This document shows, one piece after another, positions 34,237 to 43,920 of a stretch of DNA of 64,000 nt. The translations under genes were made by a program, and so were the position numbers. The notes below the pieces were generated by a model, which was not told where the DNA came from, did not search any database, and was given only the letters and a program-made list of their open reading frames with translations. Each line of letters starts with the position of its first letter. Position 1 is the first letter of the stretch. Origin of the DNA: Bog-473 sp963766995 (lineage in GTDB: Bacteria; Actinomycetota; Acidimicrobiia; Acidimicrobiales; RAAP-2); NCBI GenBank assembly GCA_963766995.1, contig CAVYCE010000003.1:248001-312000 (forward strand), given 5' to 3'.

Positions 34237-35217
34237 CTAGAGGAGCAGCGTCCGATATTTGGCGGAGCTCTTCAGCATCACAGCAACAGCCCAGCTATCG
34301 GCCACGAAGCCCAGCGGGACGGCTTTGGCCCATTCCTCCAGGGAACGGGACTCGTAGTGCGAGCGGTTGAACTGACGGACGTAGAGCAGCACAGCCAGCA
34401 CGGCGAACGCTCTGGAGTAACGCTGGCTCGGGCGGAGCAGAAGCATGAGGCCGGCGGCCCACGCAATGAGGACGGCCTTGTGCACCGAGCGCAGGAACAG
34501 GCCGGCGTTCATGATCTGTCGGGCTTCGGGGTGCAGTGACACCAGCGTGACCAGACCTTCGAGGCGCGGGATGCGACGGAAGTGGGTACGGAAGTCGGAG
34601 CTCCCGACGTCGTGCCATATCAGCGCGTCGGCCACATAGCGATCTTTGAAGCCGGCCTTGACGGAGCGGAGTCCCAAGTCGGTGTCTTCGCCATTGGGCC
34701 AGGCGAACGATTCTTCGTCGAAACCGTCCAGCTTGGTGAGCAGATCTTTGGTGTAGGCGATGTTGCACGTGGAAAACGTCTGGTTGTGGTCAATGTCGAG
34801 GTAGCTGCTGAACGGTCCGATCAGATGTAGTTGGTCATAGGGTGGCCGCGTGCGACCCACGGCGATGTCGGCATCGTCGAGTCCCGAGGCAATCGCCTTT
34901 AGCCAACCCGGGTCGGGTACACAGTCGTCGTCGACGAAAGCGATGAGCTCACCGCGTGCTTCCTTCCAACCTCTATTGCGCGCTCCAGCCGGTCCGGTGT
35001 TTTTCGATGATGGCTGGACCTTCATGTCGAATGGTTGGTTGGGAGCGACCCGGTTTAGCTGTTCGAGTGTGTCGTCGGTGGAGACGTCGTCGACCACAAT
35101 CACCTCGAAAGGCTCGTCGATGTCCTGCTGCGCCAGCGCGTCGAGCAGCCGCAGCATGCGGGCCGAGCGGTTGCAGGTGGGTACCACAACAGAAATGCGT
35201 GGTGTGGTCGGCGGCAT
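34237..35217 (-). CDS. GT2-family glycosyltransferase with membrane helix
   Basis: A 326-residue GT-A enzyme. PRISVVVPTCNRSARMLRLL opens the fold, VDDVSTDDT gives the first acidic site, FVDDDCVPDPGW the DxD-like metal site, and ANGEDTDLGLR-like (WPNGEDTDLGLRSVK) the acceptor/base region. A hydrophobic segment at about 256-285 suggests membrane association. It is the last gene of a minus-strand run SGNH-MBOAT-GT2. Sugar specificity is unknown. Confidence 0.88.
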   Translation of the reverse strand: MPPTTPRISVVVPTCNRSARMLRLLDALAQQDIDEPFEVIVVDDVSTDDTLEQLNRVAPNQPFDMKVQPSSKNTGPAGARNRGWKEARGELIAFVDDDCVPDPGWLKAIASGLDDADIAVGRTRPPYDQLHLIGPFSSYLDIDHNQTFSTCNIAYTKDLLTKLDGFDEESFAWPNGEDTDLGLRSVKAGFKDRYVADALIWHDVGSSDFRTHFRRIPRLEGLVTLVSLHPEARQIMNAGLFLRSVHKAVLIAWAAGLMLLLRPSQRYSRAFAVLAVLLYVRQFNRSHYESRSLEEWAKAVPLGFVADSWAVAVMLKSSAKYRTLLL

Positions 35218-35237
35218 GGAAGTGATGCTACCTGCGG

Positions 35238-36653
35238 CTAGAAGCGGAAATAGATAAAGGGCACCGGCGTCTCACCGCTGAAGACGATGATCGACAACAG
35301 CATGGTGGCGTAAGCAATGCCACGGATGGGCGGGTGCCAGCGCGCGATGGCAGCTTGGTCGTGGGTAAGGCGCTGCACCAGATCGATGAGTCCGACGGCC
35401 AGTACGGCGATGACCAGTAACGCCACGAAATGGGTATCGACCGAGCCGCGGCGGAGATCGGCGATGCCCTTGAAGTAGTGCAATGCGTCCGAAAGGCTAT
35501 TGGCGCGGAAGAACACCCACCCGACGCAGACGATCTGGAAGGTGATGAAGGCCCGGATGGCGTCCCCCGGCCACCTCCACTTCCGTTGATAGTCGTTGTG
35601 TTGGGTGGGCAGGAACTTGCGCTCAAGGGCCAGCCACACGCCGTGGTAGCCGCCCCATATGACGAAGGTGAAGGCGGCGCCGTGCCACAGACCGCCGATG
35701 AGCATGGTGAGGAAGAGGTTTCGGTAAGTGGCAATGGGCGAACCCTGATTGCCACCAAGAGGGATGTAGAGGTAGTCCCGCAACCAGCTGGAGAGGGAAA
35801 TGTGCCAGCGGCGCCAGAACTCGGTGATGTTTCTTGAGAGGTAGGGCTGATTGAAGTTCTCCGGCAAGTTCATGCCGAGCAGCCAGGCCGAGCCGCGGGC
35901 GATGTCGGTGTAGCCCGAGAAGTCGCCGTAGATCTGAAAGGCGAAAGCCCACGCCCCCATGACGAGCGTGGCCGCGCTGGTGGTCTTCGGACTGTTGAAC
36001 GCCGTCTGCACGAACTGGGCCAACGCGTCGGCGATGACCACCTTCTTGAAGAGGCCCTGCAGAATCAAGAGGAGCGCCTGTTGTATGCGTTGACGGTCCG
36101 GGAAGATCCGGTCGTGTTCGAACTGGGGTAGCTGCAAGTGGGCTCGCCCGATGGGGCCGGCCACCAACTGGGGGAAGAAGGACACGAACACGGCGAAAGC
36201 CAAGAGATCGTGGGTTGGATTGATGCGCTTCCGGAAGACATCGAAGCTGTAGGAGATCCCGTGGAACGTGTAGAAAGAAATGCCGATGGGCAAAAGGATG
36301 TGGATCAGCGGCGGTGAGACATCCAGGCCCAAGTGGTGCAGGAGCTTGGTGCCGTCCCGGGTGAAGAAGTCGAAGTATTTGAAGAATCCCAGAATGCCGA
36401 GATTGACGATGAGGGAGCAGACGAAGATCAGCTTCCGCTTGCCATCCCCTTCGGCGTTCTCGAGAACCCGACCCACCGTGTAGTCGGTGAGAGTGGAGAT
36501 GACGAGTAGTCCGAGGAATCGCCAGTCGAAGAGGCCATAGAAGAAATACGAGGCGGCCAACAGCAAGACGTTCTGCTCGCGTCGTTTGACGCGCCAATAG
36601 ATGACGAAGACGATGGGCAGGAAGGCGGCGTACTGAAGTGAGTTGAATGTCAC
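35238..36653 (-). CDS. MBOAT-family O-acyltransferase (AlgI-like)
   Basis: A 471-residue polytopic membrane protein of the alginate O-acetyltransferase (AlgI) group, expected to move acetyl groups across the membrane for polysaccharide acetylation. Hallmarks are FFKYFDFF, LPIGISFYTFHGISYSFDV, FFPQLVAGPIGR, the WRRWHISLSSWLRDY block and the active-site His in GLWHGAAFTFVIWG. GTG 36653 is the start, overlapping the SGNH gene stop as GTGA. The longer N-terminal extension was rejected for that reason. Confidence 0.93.
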   Translation of the reverse strand: MTFNSLQYAAFLPIVFVIYWRVKRREQNVLLLAASYFFYGLFDWRFLGLLVISTLTDYTVGRVLENAEGDGKRKLIFVCSLIVNLGILGFFKYFDFFTRDGTKLLHHLGLDVSPPLIHILLPIGISFYTFHGISYSFDVFRKRINPTHDLLAFAVFVSFFPQLVAGPIGRAHLQLPQFEHDRIFPDRQRIQQALLLILQGLFKKVVIADALAQFVQTAFNSPKTTSAATLVMGAWAFAFQIYGDFSGYTDIARGSAWLLGMNLPENFNQPYLSRNITEFWRRWHISLSSWLRDYLYIPLGGNQGSPIATYRNLFLTMLIGGLWHGAAFTFVIWGGYHGVWLALERKFLPTQHNDYQRKWRWPGDAIRAFITFQIVCVGWVFFRANSLSDALHYFKGIADLRRGSVDTHFVALLVIAVLAVGLIDLVQRLTHDQAAIARWHPPIRGIAYATMLLSIIVFSGETPVPFIYFRF

Positions 36654-37699
36654 TTCGTTGTTCCTTGAGGGGCAAGTTGCTTTGAGAGCCACTTCATGAA
36701 GCGTTGGGCCCCAGCTTGGTTGAGGTGGGCCGGGTCATCGAAGTAGGTGTTGGACCAGGTGCCGGCGTCGTAGACCGGGATGTGGTGTGAGGTGCCGATA
36801 CTGAGAAGTTGGAAGAGATGGGCGTTGTAGCCGTCCGTTCCTCCCGGTGTGGCCTTGGTGAAGTCCTTCGTCACGGGCAAGCCGACCAGCACCACCTTTA
36901 TGTGCTTGGCCTTCAGCGTGTCGATGAGGTACTCGAGTTGTTGGATCTGATGCTGGCCCGGGTTGTAGGCGAAGAGCAGATCGCCCTGTAGCTCGGCTTG
37001 GCCCTCTGCCGAGGTCTCGGGGTTGCTGGCCGTTCCGTAGGTCCGGGCCCGGAATCCCTCGTTCCATCCGAGGCTGGAGAGGGGTGGGTTGTAGATGGAG
37101 TCACCCGAAGCGGAAGCGCTGGGTTCGAGCTGCGATCGGAGCACGGCCCGGTAGCGGTAGAGGGGTACGTGGTGGTCCAGCCACACATCGAGATGGTCAA
37201 TGACGTTGCCGCCCCCTTCCGCCACGTGCACGGTGCGAGACCCGGTGAAGGCTGTGGCCAAAGTGGCGTAGCCCGGGAGGTTGGAGTTGAGGACGTTGAT
37301 GCTGAAACCGAGGACGACCGTGGTCGGGTGCAACCGGGGTACCACGACCTTGGTCGCCCACGATGCGATGGCGTCGATGGGCTCCCCGGCCAGGGAAGCG
37401 TTGTAGGCCTGTCCGGATTGACCGGTCAGGAGGGCCGGGTCCCCTCCCCCGTCCATCATGGAGTCGCCGAAGAAGACGGTCTTGACGTTATGGGTGTGGG
37501 CCAGGGCGGTGACTTGGCCGTACTTGTTCTGGAGTTCGGGGCTGGGCCACGCCTGGGGCTTGGCCAACGAGTGTTCGTTCACCACCACCGCAAAATTGGC
37601 CAGGATGGGAACGAGGACGACGATCGGGAGCCACATGCGGAGGCCAGATCGCCATCGAGACTGCGTACGAGCATCGTCGACCGCCGTCACCGCGCACAT
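36650..37699 (-). CDS. SGNH-hydrolase-like O-acetylation partner (AlgJ/AlgX/DltD-like)
   Basis: A 349-residue protein with one N-terminal membrane anchor (about residues 22-43) and an extracytoplasmic SGNH domain. The catalytic Ser is in FFGDSMMDGGGDP, and the Asp/His pair is in FDDPAHLNQAGA near the C-terminus. Together with the MBOAT protein, whose gene it overlaps by four bases, it should transfer acetyl groups onto the exported polysaccharide. The order anchor-SGNH then MBOAT is common in such pairs. Confidence 0.83.
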   Translation of the reverse strand: MCAVTAVDDARTQSRWRSGLRMWLPIVVLVPILANFAVVVNEHSLAKPQAWPSPELQNKYGQVTALAHTHNVKTVFFGDSMMDGGGDPALLTGQSGQAYNASLAGEPIDAIASWATKVVVPRLHPTTVVLGFSINVLNSNLPGYATLATAFTGSRTVHVAEGGGNVIDHLDVWLDHHVPLYRYRAVLRSQLEPSASASGDSIYNPPLSSLGWNEGFRARTYGTASNPETSAEGQAELQGDLLFAYNPGQHQIQQLEYLIDTLKAKHIKVVLVGLPVTKDFTKATPGGTDGYNAHLFQLLSIGTSHHIPVYDAGTWSNTYFDDPAHLNQAGAQRFMKWLSKQLAPQGTTK

Positions 37700-37756
37700 A
37701 CTGTCAGAAGGTCACCAAAGAGCCGCTTCTTTCGTGGGGTTGGTGAGCGTGGAATC

Positions 37757-38635
37757 ATGAAGTGGGCGTCCACTAGGGTCACGCCTTCCACCACGACCGG
37801 GGAGAAAACACTGGAACGGGCCGAGCTTCAGAAGCGTGTGGATGAACACCCCTTCTGGTATCACACGATCGACATTGCCCCTGGCGTGGCGACTCCAGGT
37901 TGGTTCGACTTGCGACCAATCGTGGATCAGATGCCATGGCCCGACCTGCGCGGCAAGCGCTGTCTGGATATTGGAACCTTCGACGGGTACCTGGCCTTCG
38001 AGTTGGAAAAGCGCGGTGCCGCTGAAGTCGTGGCCATCGACGTCGAGGATCACCTGCTTTGGGACTGGCCCCCGGACTACCGGGCCGAAGGTCTCGCCCG
38101 AGACCCCGGATTCAGTGGTCCGCCCAAGGGCGCCGGCTTCCGGCTGGCCAAGGAACTCATGGGTTCCAAGGTCGAGTGGCGGCCCCTCAATGTGTATGAC
38201 CTCGATCCCGAGAAGATCGGTGTCTTCGACGTCGTGGTGCTGGGCAGTCTGTTGCTCCACCTGCGCGACCCGATGCGCGCGCTCGAGGCCGTGAAGAGCG
38301 TGGTCGCCCCCAACGGGCGTTTCTTGTCGTCCGACCAGATCGAGCTGGGCCTCACCCTCAAGCACCCCAAGACGCCGATCTTCCGGTTGAACGGCTCTGG
38401 CGCTGACTGTCAGTGGTTCAACTTCAACCAGGCCGGTCACAATCGCATGGTCTTCTCGGCCGGCTTCGAGATTGAGCGCGAGACCAAGCCCTACGTAATT
38501 GAGTTCAACAAGCACCCCAAGGACATCCCACTGTCAGCGCGCAGCGTCATCAATCGTGCCGGCGTGCGCTACCTCACTGGTTCGGACCGTCTGGGAGTCC
38601 TGCACCACGCCGTGTTGGGCAAGCCTCGGATATGA
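37757..38635 (+). CDS. SAM-dependent methyltransferase (class I)
   Basis: A 292-residue protein from ATG 37757. The SAM-binding motif I is CLDIGTFDGYLAFELEKRG at about 74-92, the acidic motif II is VAIDVEDH, and motif IV is FDVVVLGSLLLHLRDP. The N-terminal HPFWYHTIDIAPGVATPG resembles the CmoB/tRNA-uridine group, but in this context a sugar or lipid-linked substrate is more likely. It starts a plus-strand run (MTase-dehydratase-epimerase) with 4-base overlaps. The longer frame from 36998 is antisense to the SGNH gene. Confidence 0.83.
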   Translation: MKWASTRVTPSTTTGEKTLERAELQKRVDEHPFWYHTIDIAPGVATPGWFDLRPIVDQMPWPDLRGKRCLDIGTFDGYLAFELEKRGAAEVVAIDVEDHLLWDWPPDYRAEGLARDPGFSGPPKGAGFRLAKELMGSKVEWRPLNVYDLDPEKIGVFDVVVLGSLLLHLRDPMRALEAVKSVVAPNGRFLSSDQIELGLTLKHPKTPIFRLNGSGADCQWFNFNQAGHNRMVFSAGFEIERETKPYVIEFNKHPKDIPLSARSVINRAGVRYLTGSDRLGVLHHAVLGKPRI

Positions 38636-39618
38636 GCTGGGAGCCCGACAAGGGATTCTGGCGCCACCGCAAGGTGGCCGTGACCGGTGGAACCGGCTTC
38701 CTGGGGTCCCATCTGGTGGGCACCTTGGTGGACCTGGAGGCCGACGTCACCGTCATCGTCCGCGACAGCGTCCCATTGGGGCCCATCCACCAGCGCTGGT
38801 GGTCCAAGGTCACCCGGGTGCAAGGCGACATCCGCGACCAGGAACTGATGGAACGAGTGCTGGTGGAGTCCGAGGTGCGCACGGTGTTGCACCTGGCGGC
38901 CCAGACACAGGTGGGTGTAGCCAATCACAACCCCGTGTCTTCGTTCGATTCCAACATCCGGGGCACCTGGGCCCTGCTGGAAGCAGTCCGACGCTCCCCG
39001 TTGGTCAAGCAGACGGTGTTGGCCAGTAGCGACAAGGCCTACGGCACCCAGCCTGTCTTGCCCTACACGGAGGAGATGCCGCTCTCGGCCATCCACCCGT
39101 ACGACGTGTCGAAGGCGGCGGCGGACATGATCGCCGCCAGTTATGCCCACTCCTTTGATGTTGTGCTCAGCATTACCCGCTGCGGCAACTTCTACGGGCC
39201 TGGTGACAACAACTGGGAGCGCTTGTTCCCGGGCACGATCCGGCTGCTGCTTAACGGTGAGCGTCCGGTGATCCGCTCGGACGGCACGTTGACCCGGGAC
39301 TACATCTACGTCGACGACGGGGCCCGTAGCTACCTCCAGCTGGCCGAGACGCTCGAAGCCAAGCCTGAGCTAGCCGGTGAGGCCTTCAACTTCTCGTCGG
39401 AGAGCCCACTGTCGGTGCTCGAGGTGGTGGCGGCCATGCAGAAGGCCGTTGGGACGTCGTTCGATCCCGAAATTCTGAACATCGCTTCGGGCGAAATTCC
39501 CCACCAGTACCTCTCGGCCGAGAAGGCCATCAAGGTGCTGGGCTGGAAGCCCAAATACACCTTTGCGGAGGGCATGGACCTCACTGTCGCCTGGTATCGA
39601 GACGTTCTGGGCCAGTGA
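38632..39618 (+). CDS. NAD-dependent sugar-nucleotide 4,6-dehydratase (CDP-glucose dehydratase-like)
   Basis: A 328-residue extended short-chain dehydrogenase. VTGGTGFLGSHLVG is the NAD site; LASSDKAYG carries the Ser-Asp-Lys typical of CDP-glucose dehydratases; YDVSKAAADMI the catalytic Tyr/Lys; then RCGNFYGPGD and RDYIYVDD. The close likeness to RfbG suggests CDP-glucose as substrate, which fits the damaged cytidylyltransferase gene 10 kb away; GDP- or dTDP-sugars are alternatives. It overlaps both neighbours by four bases. Confidence 0.85.
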   Translation: MSWEPDKGFWRHRKVAVTGGTGFLGSHLVGTLVDLEADVTVIVRDSVPLGPIHQRWWSKVTRVQGDIRDQELMERVLVESEVRTVLHLAAQTQVGVANHNPVSSFDSNIRGTWALLEAVRRSPLVKQTVLASSDKAYGTQPVLPYTEEMPLSAIHPYDVSKAAADMIAASYAHSFDVVLSITRCGNFYGPGDNNWERLFPGTIRLLLNGERPVIRSDGTLTRDYIYVDDGARSYLQLAETLEAKPELAGEAFNFSSESPLSVLEVVAAMQKAVGTSFDPEILNIASGEIPHQYLSAEKAIKVLGWKPKYTFAEGMDLTVAWYRDVLGQ

Positions 39619-40532
39619 CCTCGGTCCTCGTGACCGGCGCCGGCGGCTACATCGGCCAGCGCGTCACCTACGCACTTGCGGGTGTTGGCATTGGCGTGCG
39701 CGCATTGGTTCGTCAGCCTTTGGAGTGGCCAGTTGGGGTTGATCAATTCGTCGGGGACTTGGTGGCCGACCCCGACGTGGCCAGACAGGCTGCTGCGGAT
39801 GTTGATGTGGTGCTCCATTTGGCTGGAGCCAACGAGGTAGCCATGGCTGCCAATCCCGAAGGTTCGTTGGCCGACACGGTGTTGGCCGCCCGAAGGGTGG
39901 CCGAGTCCGGGGTGGCCCGGGTTATCTATCTGTCGACCGTGCACGTGTACGGGTCTTCCTTGGTGGAGGGAGCGATCATCACCGAGTCGACCGCCGCCGA
40001 TCCGGTGCACCCCTATGCCGCCGCTCGTTTGGCCTGTGAAGAGGTGTTCGCCGCCAGCGGGGTCCCATCACTGGTGTTCCGCTTGACGAATGGAGTGGGT
40101 GCGCCCACTCGGCCTGAGGTGGCGCGTTGGAGCTTGGTAGCCAACGAGCTCTGCCGGGAGGGCGTGCTCAGTGGTCGTATGACGTTGCGATCGTCTGGTG
40201 CTCAGTGGCGGGACTTCATTGCGCTGCTGGACGTGGAGCAGGCGCTGCTGACCGCCATCGCTGAGCCGGAGGCGGTCGGCCTCTTCAATCTGGGTTCCGG
40301 AGTACCGCTGACCGTACGTTCGTTGACCACCATTATTCAGGACAGTTTCGAGGGATTGGGCCTGGATCGGCCCGAGTTGGCGGCCCCCCCGCTCCCGGAT
40401 GTGGTGCCTGGTCCCTACCGTGTCGACGTCACGCCACTGTCGAAGTTGGGACTCACCGTGGCCACGCCGACGCGAACGGCGATTGACGAGACGGTGCGCT
40501 TCTGTCTCGATCATCGACATGCCTTGGGCTGA
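39615..40532 (+). CDS. NAD-dependent epimerase/dehydratase
   Basis: A 305-residue SDR from GTG 39615 (GTGA overlap with the upstream stop). TGAGGYIGQRVTYAL binds the nucleotide, YLSTVHVYG gives the catalytic Ser/Thr, and PYAAARLACEE the Tyr with the Lys replaced (Tyr-x3-Arg), a deviation from Tyr-x3-Lys that may weaken or change activity. RLTNGVGAP is the usual R(x)xNxxGP block. It likely acts on the dehydratase product made by its neighbour. Confidence 0.8.
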   Translation: MTSVLVTGAGGYIGQRVTYALAGVGIGVRALVRQPLEWPVGVDQFVGDLVADPDVARQAAADVDVVLHLAGANEVAMAANPEGSLADTVLAARRVAESGVARVIYLSTVHVYGSSLVEGAIITESTAADPVHPYAAARLACEEVFAASGVPSLVFRLTNGVGAPTRPEVARWSLVANELCREGVLSGRMTLRSSGAQWRDFIALLDVEQALLTAIAEPEAVGLFNLGSGVPLTVRSLTTIIQDSFEGLGLDRPELAAPPLPDVVPGPYRVDVTPLSKLGLTVATPTRTAIDETVRFCLDHRHALG

Positions 40533-40620
40533 GCAATGGGTCCGATACCATGCCTCGCTGTCGGTGCCGCAGGCTGGCGGCGTCATCACGAGGTCGGGCC
40601 AATCCGGAAGGGTGTGATCG

Positions 40621-41742
40621 TTGGCTATGAAGCAACTTGGATTGCTTGACCCGCCCCGGTTCAATCACTTCCGGTTGGGTTTCCGACCCGCCTTCGACGG
40701 GTTACGCGGTATCGCCATGCTGGCCGTGCTGGCCTGTCACGCCGCCTATGTGGTGAATCCCGAGGACGCGGGCCGGTACTTCCCGGGTGCCTTCGTCAGT
40801 GTCGACTGCTTTTTCGCCCTGAGTGGCTTCCTGATCACATCGCTCCTCCTGACCGAAATCAACCGCACCGACAAGTTGAGCTTTCGTGGGTTCTACCGCC
40901 GACGTGCGCTCCGCCTGTTCCCGGTCCTGTATTTCACGTTGGCCGTGCAGTTCATCTACACCCTGATCGTCGGCGATGGGATCTGGCACGACCTCGAAGG
41001 CATCTTCTTCATCGCCATCTACATCTCCAACTGGGCCCAGGTCTTCCACTGGCCGCAACCTTTCGGCACCCAACAGACGTGGAGCCTGGGTGTGGAGGAG
41101 CAGTTTTACCTGATGTGGCCCCTCGTTCTGTATGGGATCACCAAAATTCAGCGCCGGCGATACGCCGTCCTACCCTTCTTGTTCCTGGCCGGAGTGTCCC
41201 TCATCAGCCGGGAGATCATTTGGCACGCCTCGGTGGGGTGGAACACGATTTACGTGCAGACCGAGGTGCGGCTCGACGTCCTGATGTTCGGCTCCCTGAT
41301 GGCGTACCTCCTCCATACGGGCTGGAAGCCACCGAAGTACGCCGTGTGGGTGGGGTACGTGTCGACGATCTTCCTCGTGTACATCGTGTGGAAGACCTAT
41401 GCCACCGAGGCATGGCTGTACCGCGGCGGCTTCACGGTGGAAGGTTTCGCCTGCGCCGGGCTTGTCTTCTTGACCTTGGACAGCGTCAATCCGGTGGGGC
41501 GGTTCCTCAGCATCAGACCCCTCCAGTGGGTGGGGAGGCGTTCGTACTCCATCTACCTGTCGCACTACTTGGTCTTCCTGGCCATCGTCCGTGCGTATCC
41601 CCACGGCAACGGGACCGTGCGCACGGTTGTCGCCATCGCCATGACCTTCGCTTTGGCTGAAATCTGCCATCGAGCCGTGGAGAAGCCATTCCTTACCATC
41701 AAGAACAATCCGTCGGCCGAACCCCGTCCCGTCGCGGCGTGA
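40621..41742 (+). CDS. Acyltransferase family 3 (OafA-like) membrane protein
   Basis: A 373-residue protein with about ten membrane helices, of the family that O-acetylates surface polysaccharides. FDGLRGIAMLAVLACHAAYV carries the N-terminal His, then DCFFALSGFLITSLL, FYRRRALRLFPVLY, and the TWSLGVEEQFYLMWP motif. TTG 40621 has GGAAGG nine bases upstream; ATG 40627 is also possible. It lacks a C-terminal SGNH domain, unlike the longer OafA forms. The substrate is probably the polymer of this cluster. Confidence 0.92.
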   Translation: MAMKQLGLLDPPRFNHFRLGFRPAFDGLRGIAMLAVLACHAAYVVNPEDAGRYFPGAFVSVDCFFALSGFLITSLLLTEINRTDKLSFRGFYRRRALRLFPVLYFTLAVQFIYTLIVGDGIWHDLEGIFFIAIYISNWAQVFHWPQPFGTQQTWSLGVEEQFYLMWPLVLYGITKIQRRRYAVLPFLFLAGVSLISREIIWHASVGWNTIYVQTEVRLDVLMFGSLMAYLLHTGWKPPKYAVWVGYVSTIFLVYIVWKTYATEAWLYRGGFTVEGFACAGLVFLTLDSVNPVGRFLSIRPLQWVGRRSYSIYLSHYLVFLAIVRAYPHGNGTVRTVVAIAMTFALAEICHRAVEKPFLTIKNNPSAEPRPVAA

Positions 41743-41816
41743 TCGGGCCGTCAGCGGTCCCGATGCCGTATGGCAAACTGCGGGCGTGTTGCAGTGCTTC
41801 TGTCGGATGATGCGTC

Positions 41817-42662
41817 ATGCCTAGGGAAGCCAAGGTGGGCCGGGCCGATCGAGTGCTCGAACTCAGAGCGGAGCCGACGCGTCGCATTGCTTGGCTGAAA
41901 GAGATCTGGGCCTACCGCGAGGTGCTCGGGATCTTGGCTCGCAAGGACTTCCAGGTGAAGTACAAGCGGGCTTCCTTCGGCGTGATCTGGGCCGTCGCGC
42001 TGCCGCTCCTTCAGGCCATCGTGTTCGTGGTCATCTTCTCCCGGGTCGGTAAGTTCCAACACACCACGTTCAACTATTCCGCCTATGTGCTGTCCGGGGT
42101 CCTGTCCTTCGGCTATTTCCAGACGGTCGCTTTCACCACGGCCACTTCTATCGTGGATGGAGCCAGCCTGACCGACAAGGTGTGGTTCCCGCGTTCAGTG
42201 CTGGTGCTGGTGCCGGTGGTCAGCAACTTGTTCAGCTTGGTGACTTCAATGGTCCTGCTGCTGATCGCCATGCCCATTGTGGGTTCGCACTACTCCTGGC
42301 GGCTGATCTTCATCATTCCGGGCATGCTGTTGATGCTCGCCTTTGCCACATCATTCGGTCTCGTCACCTCTGCCTTGCACGTCTACTACCGGGACGTGAA
42401 GTTCATCGTGCAGGCAGGCCTGTTGATCTGGTTCTATGTCACGCCGATCGTCTACCCGGCCTCTTCCCTCCACAGCCTCGGTCACTACCTGCAGTACAAC
42501 CCGATCACCGGGATCGTCTGCTTGTTCCAATTCGCCGCGGCCGGACCAATCGGTGGCATGGCGACACCGATCCTGGTCTCGGTCATCGTCACCGCGGTGC
42601 TGTTGGTCATCGGTCTGGAAGCCAACCGCACGCACGACCGCCTCTTCGTGGACAAGTTGTGA
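41817..42662 (+). CDS. wzm: ABC-2 permease of polysaccharide export (Wzm-like)
   Basis: A 281-residue membrane protein with six helices, of the O-antigen/teichoic-acid export family. The N-terminus has LKEIWAYREVLGILARKDFQVKYKR (given as the characteristic RKD-x3-KYKR start), then VIWAVALPLLQAIVF and, near the C-terminus, WFYVTPIVYPASSL, typical of Wzm. It is followed eight bases later by the Wzt-like ATPase, together forming the exporter for a lipid-linked polymer. Confidence 0.92.
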   Translation: MPREAKVGRADRVLELRAEPTRRIAWLKEIWAYREVLGILARKDFQVKYKRASFGVIWAVALPLLQAIVFVVIFSRVGKFQHTTFNYSAYVLSGVLSFGYFQTVAFTTATSIVDGASLTDKVWFPRSVLVLVPVVSNLFSLVTSMVLLLIAMPIVGSHYSWRLIFIIPGMLLMLAFATSFGLVTSALHVYYRDVKFIVQAGLLIWFYVTPIVYPASSLHSLGHYLQYNPITGIVCLFQFAAAGPIGGMATPILVSVIVTAVLLVIGLEANRTHDRLFVDKL

Positions 42663-42669
42663 TGCCGCA

Positions 42670-43920
42670 GTGACAACACCCGCCATTGAGTTGACCCATG
42701 TGTCCAAGCGCTATTACCAGCTCAAGGACCAGGCCATGCTCTTGAAGTCCATCATGCCGTTCAACCGTCCGGAACGGGCGGAGTTACGAGCGCTCGAGGA
42801 CGTCAGCTTCGCCGTCCAGCCGGGAGAGACTGTCGGCATCCTGGGCCGGAATGGCGCCGGCAAAAGCACCCTGATGCGCTTGCTGGCTGGCGTGTCCTCA
42901 CCGAGCGAAGGTCTCGTCCGCATCGCCGGCCGAGTCGCCCCGTTGCTCAGCGTCGGTGTGGGTTTCCACCAGGAGATGTCCGGGCGCGAGAACGTCTACG
43001 TGAACGGCATGCTGCTCGGTCTCTCACGAGCCCAGATCGACGAGCGCTTCGACGAGATCGTCGACTTCTCCGAAATCGGCGACTTCATCCACACCCCCGT
43101 GAAGTTCTATTCGTCGGGCATGTACATGCGTTTGGGCTTCTCAGTGGCGGTGCACGTTGAGCCGCAGATTCTGCTGCTGGACGAAGTGCTGGCCGTCGGC
43201 GACATCGCCTTCCAGCTGAAGTGCTTCGACCGCATGCGAGAACTCCAGCACCGAGGCACCACCATCATCATGGTGAGCCATTCCATGCACGCCGTCCGCC
43301 TCATGTGCCCGCGAGTGCTGCTCTTCCGGAAGGGTCACCTCGAGTTTGACGGAGACGCCGAAGAAGCCATCAGTGCACACCACCAGTTGCTGACCCTCGA
43401 TAGTGCCGAGGACCACTTCGGACATACCGGCATGCCCGTCACCATTCTCGATCGCAAACTGGAACGCAACGGGATTGAAACGGCTGCGGCTAATCACGAC
43501 GAAGAGCTCGATGTCACCTGGTCGGTCCGATTCGAGAATGCCATTGAGAGCCCGCAGGCCACGTTCCGCATCCTGGCTGAGGATGGCACACTCGCCTATT
43601 CCATCCACACCACCATCGGTGACGAGTGGAGGAACTATGCGGCCGGCGAGACCGCCGTGGTCCACGTGAAGTTCCGCCCCCGCTTCGGTGGCGGGGGGAC
43701 ATTCCGCTTGATGCTGGACATCGTGGATCTCTCGGGGTCCCACGTGCTCGGCACCGACCTGGACGGGCCTCGACTCTACGTTGGACCGCGACCGGGTACC
43801 GGTGGACTGGGTGATGCCCTGGCCTCCATCGACATTGACGACCAGCCCATGACCGACCACCGCAGTCTGGCCATGGACGGGCGGACTGCTGATCCCAGAC
43901 CCGGCAGCTCGGACTCTTGA
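42670..43920 (+). CDS. wzt: ABC ATPase of polysaccharide export with C-terminal binding domain (Wzt-like)
   Basis: A 416-residue protein from GTG 42670. The N-terminal ATPase has Walker A GRNGAGKST, the signature YSSGMYMRLGFS and Walker B ILLLDEVLAVGD. Residues of about 260-400 form a beta-rich domain like the Wzt carbohydrate-binding domain that recognises the terminal modification of the polymer. Such ATPases usually require a chain-terminator such as a methyl group, and methyltransferase genes are indeed nearby. The open frame upstream of the start is antisense noise. Confidence 0.92.
   Translation: MTTPAIELTHVSKRYYQLKDQAMLLKSIMPFNRPERAELRALEDVSFAVQPGETVGILGRNGAGKSTLMRLLAGVSSPSEGLVRIAGRVAPLLSVGVGFHQEMSGRENVYVNGMLLGLSRAQIDERFDEIVDFSEIGDFIHTPVKFYSSGMYMRLGFSVAVHVEPQILLLDEVLAVGDIAFQLKCFDRMRELQHRGTTIIMVSHSMHAVRLMCPRVLLFRKGHLEFDGDAEEAISAHHQLLTLDSAEDHFGHTGMPVTILDRKLERNGIETAAANHDEELDVTWSVRFENAIESPQATFRILAEDGTLAYSIHTTIGDEWRNYAAGETAVVHVKFRPRFGGGGTFRLMLDIVDLSGSHVLGTDLDGPRLYVGPRPGTGGLGDALASIDIDDQPMTDHRSLAMDGRTADPRPGSSDS

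Noticed and set aside
36998..37756. N-terminal extension of the methyltransferase at 37757
   Set aside because: It runs antisense across the SGNH gene and has no domain similarity.
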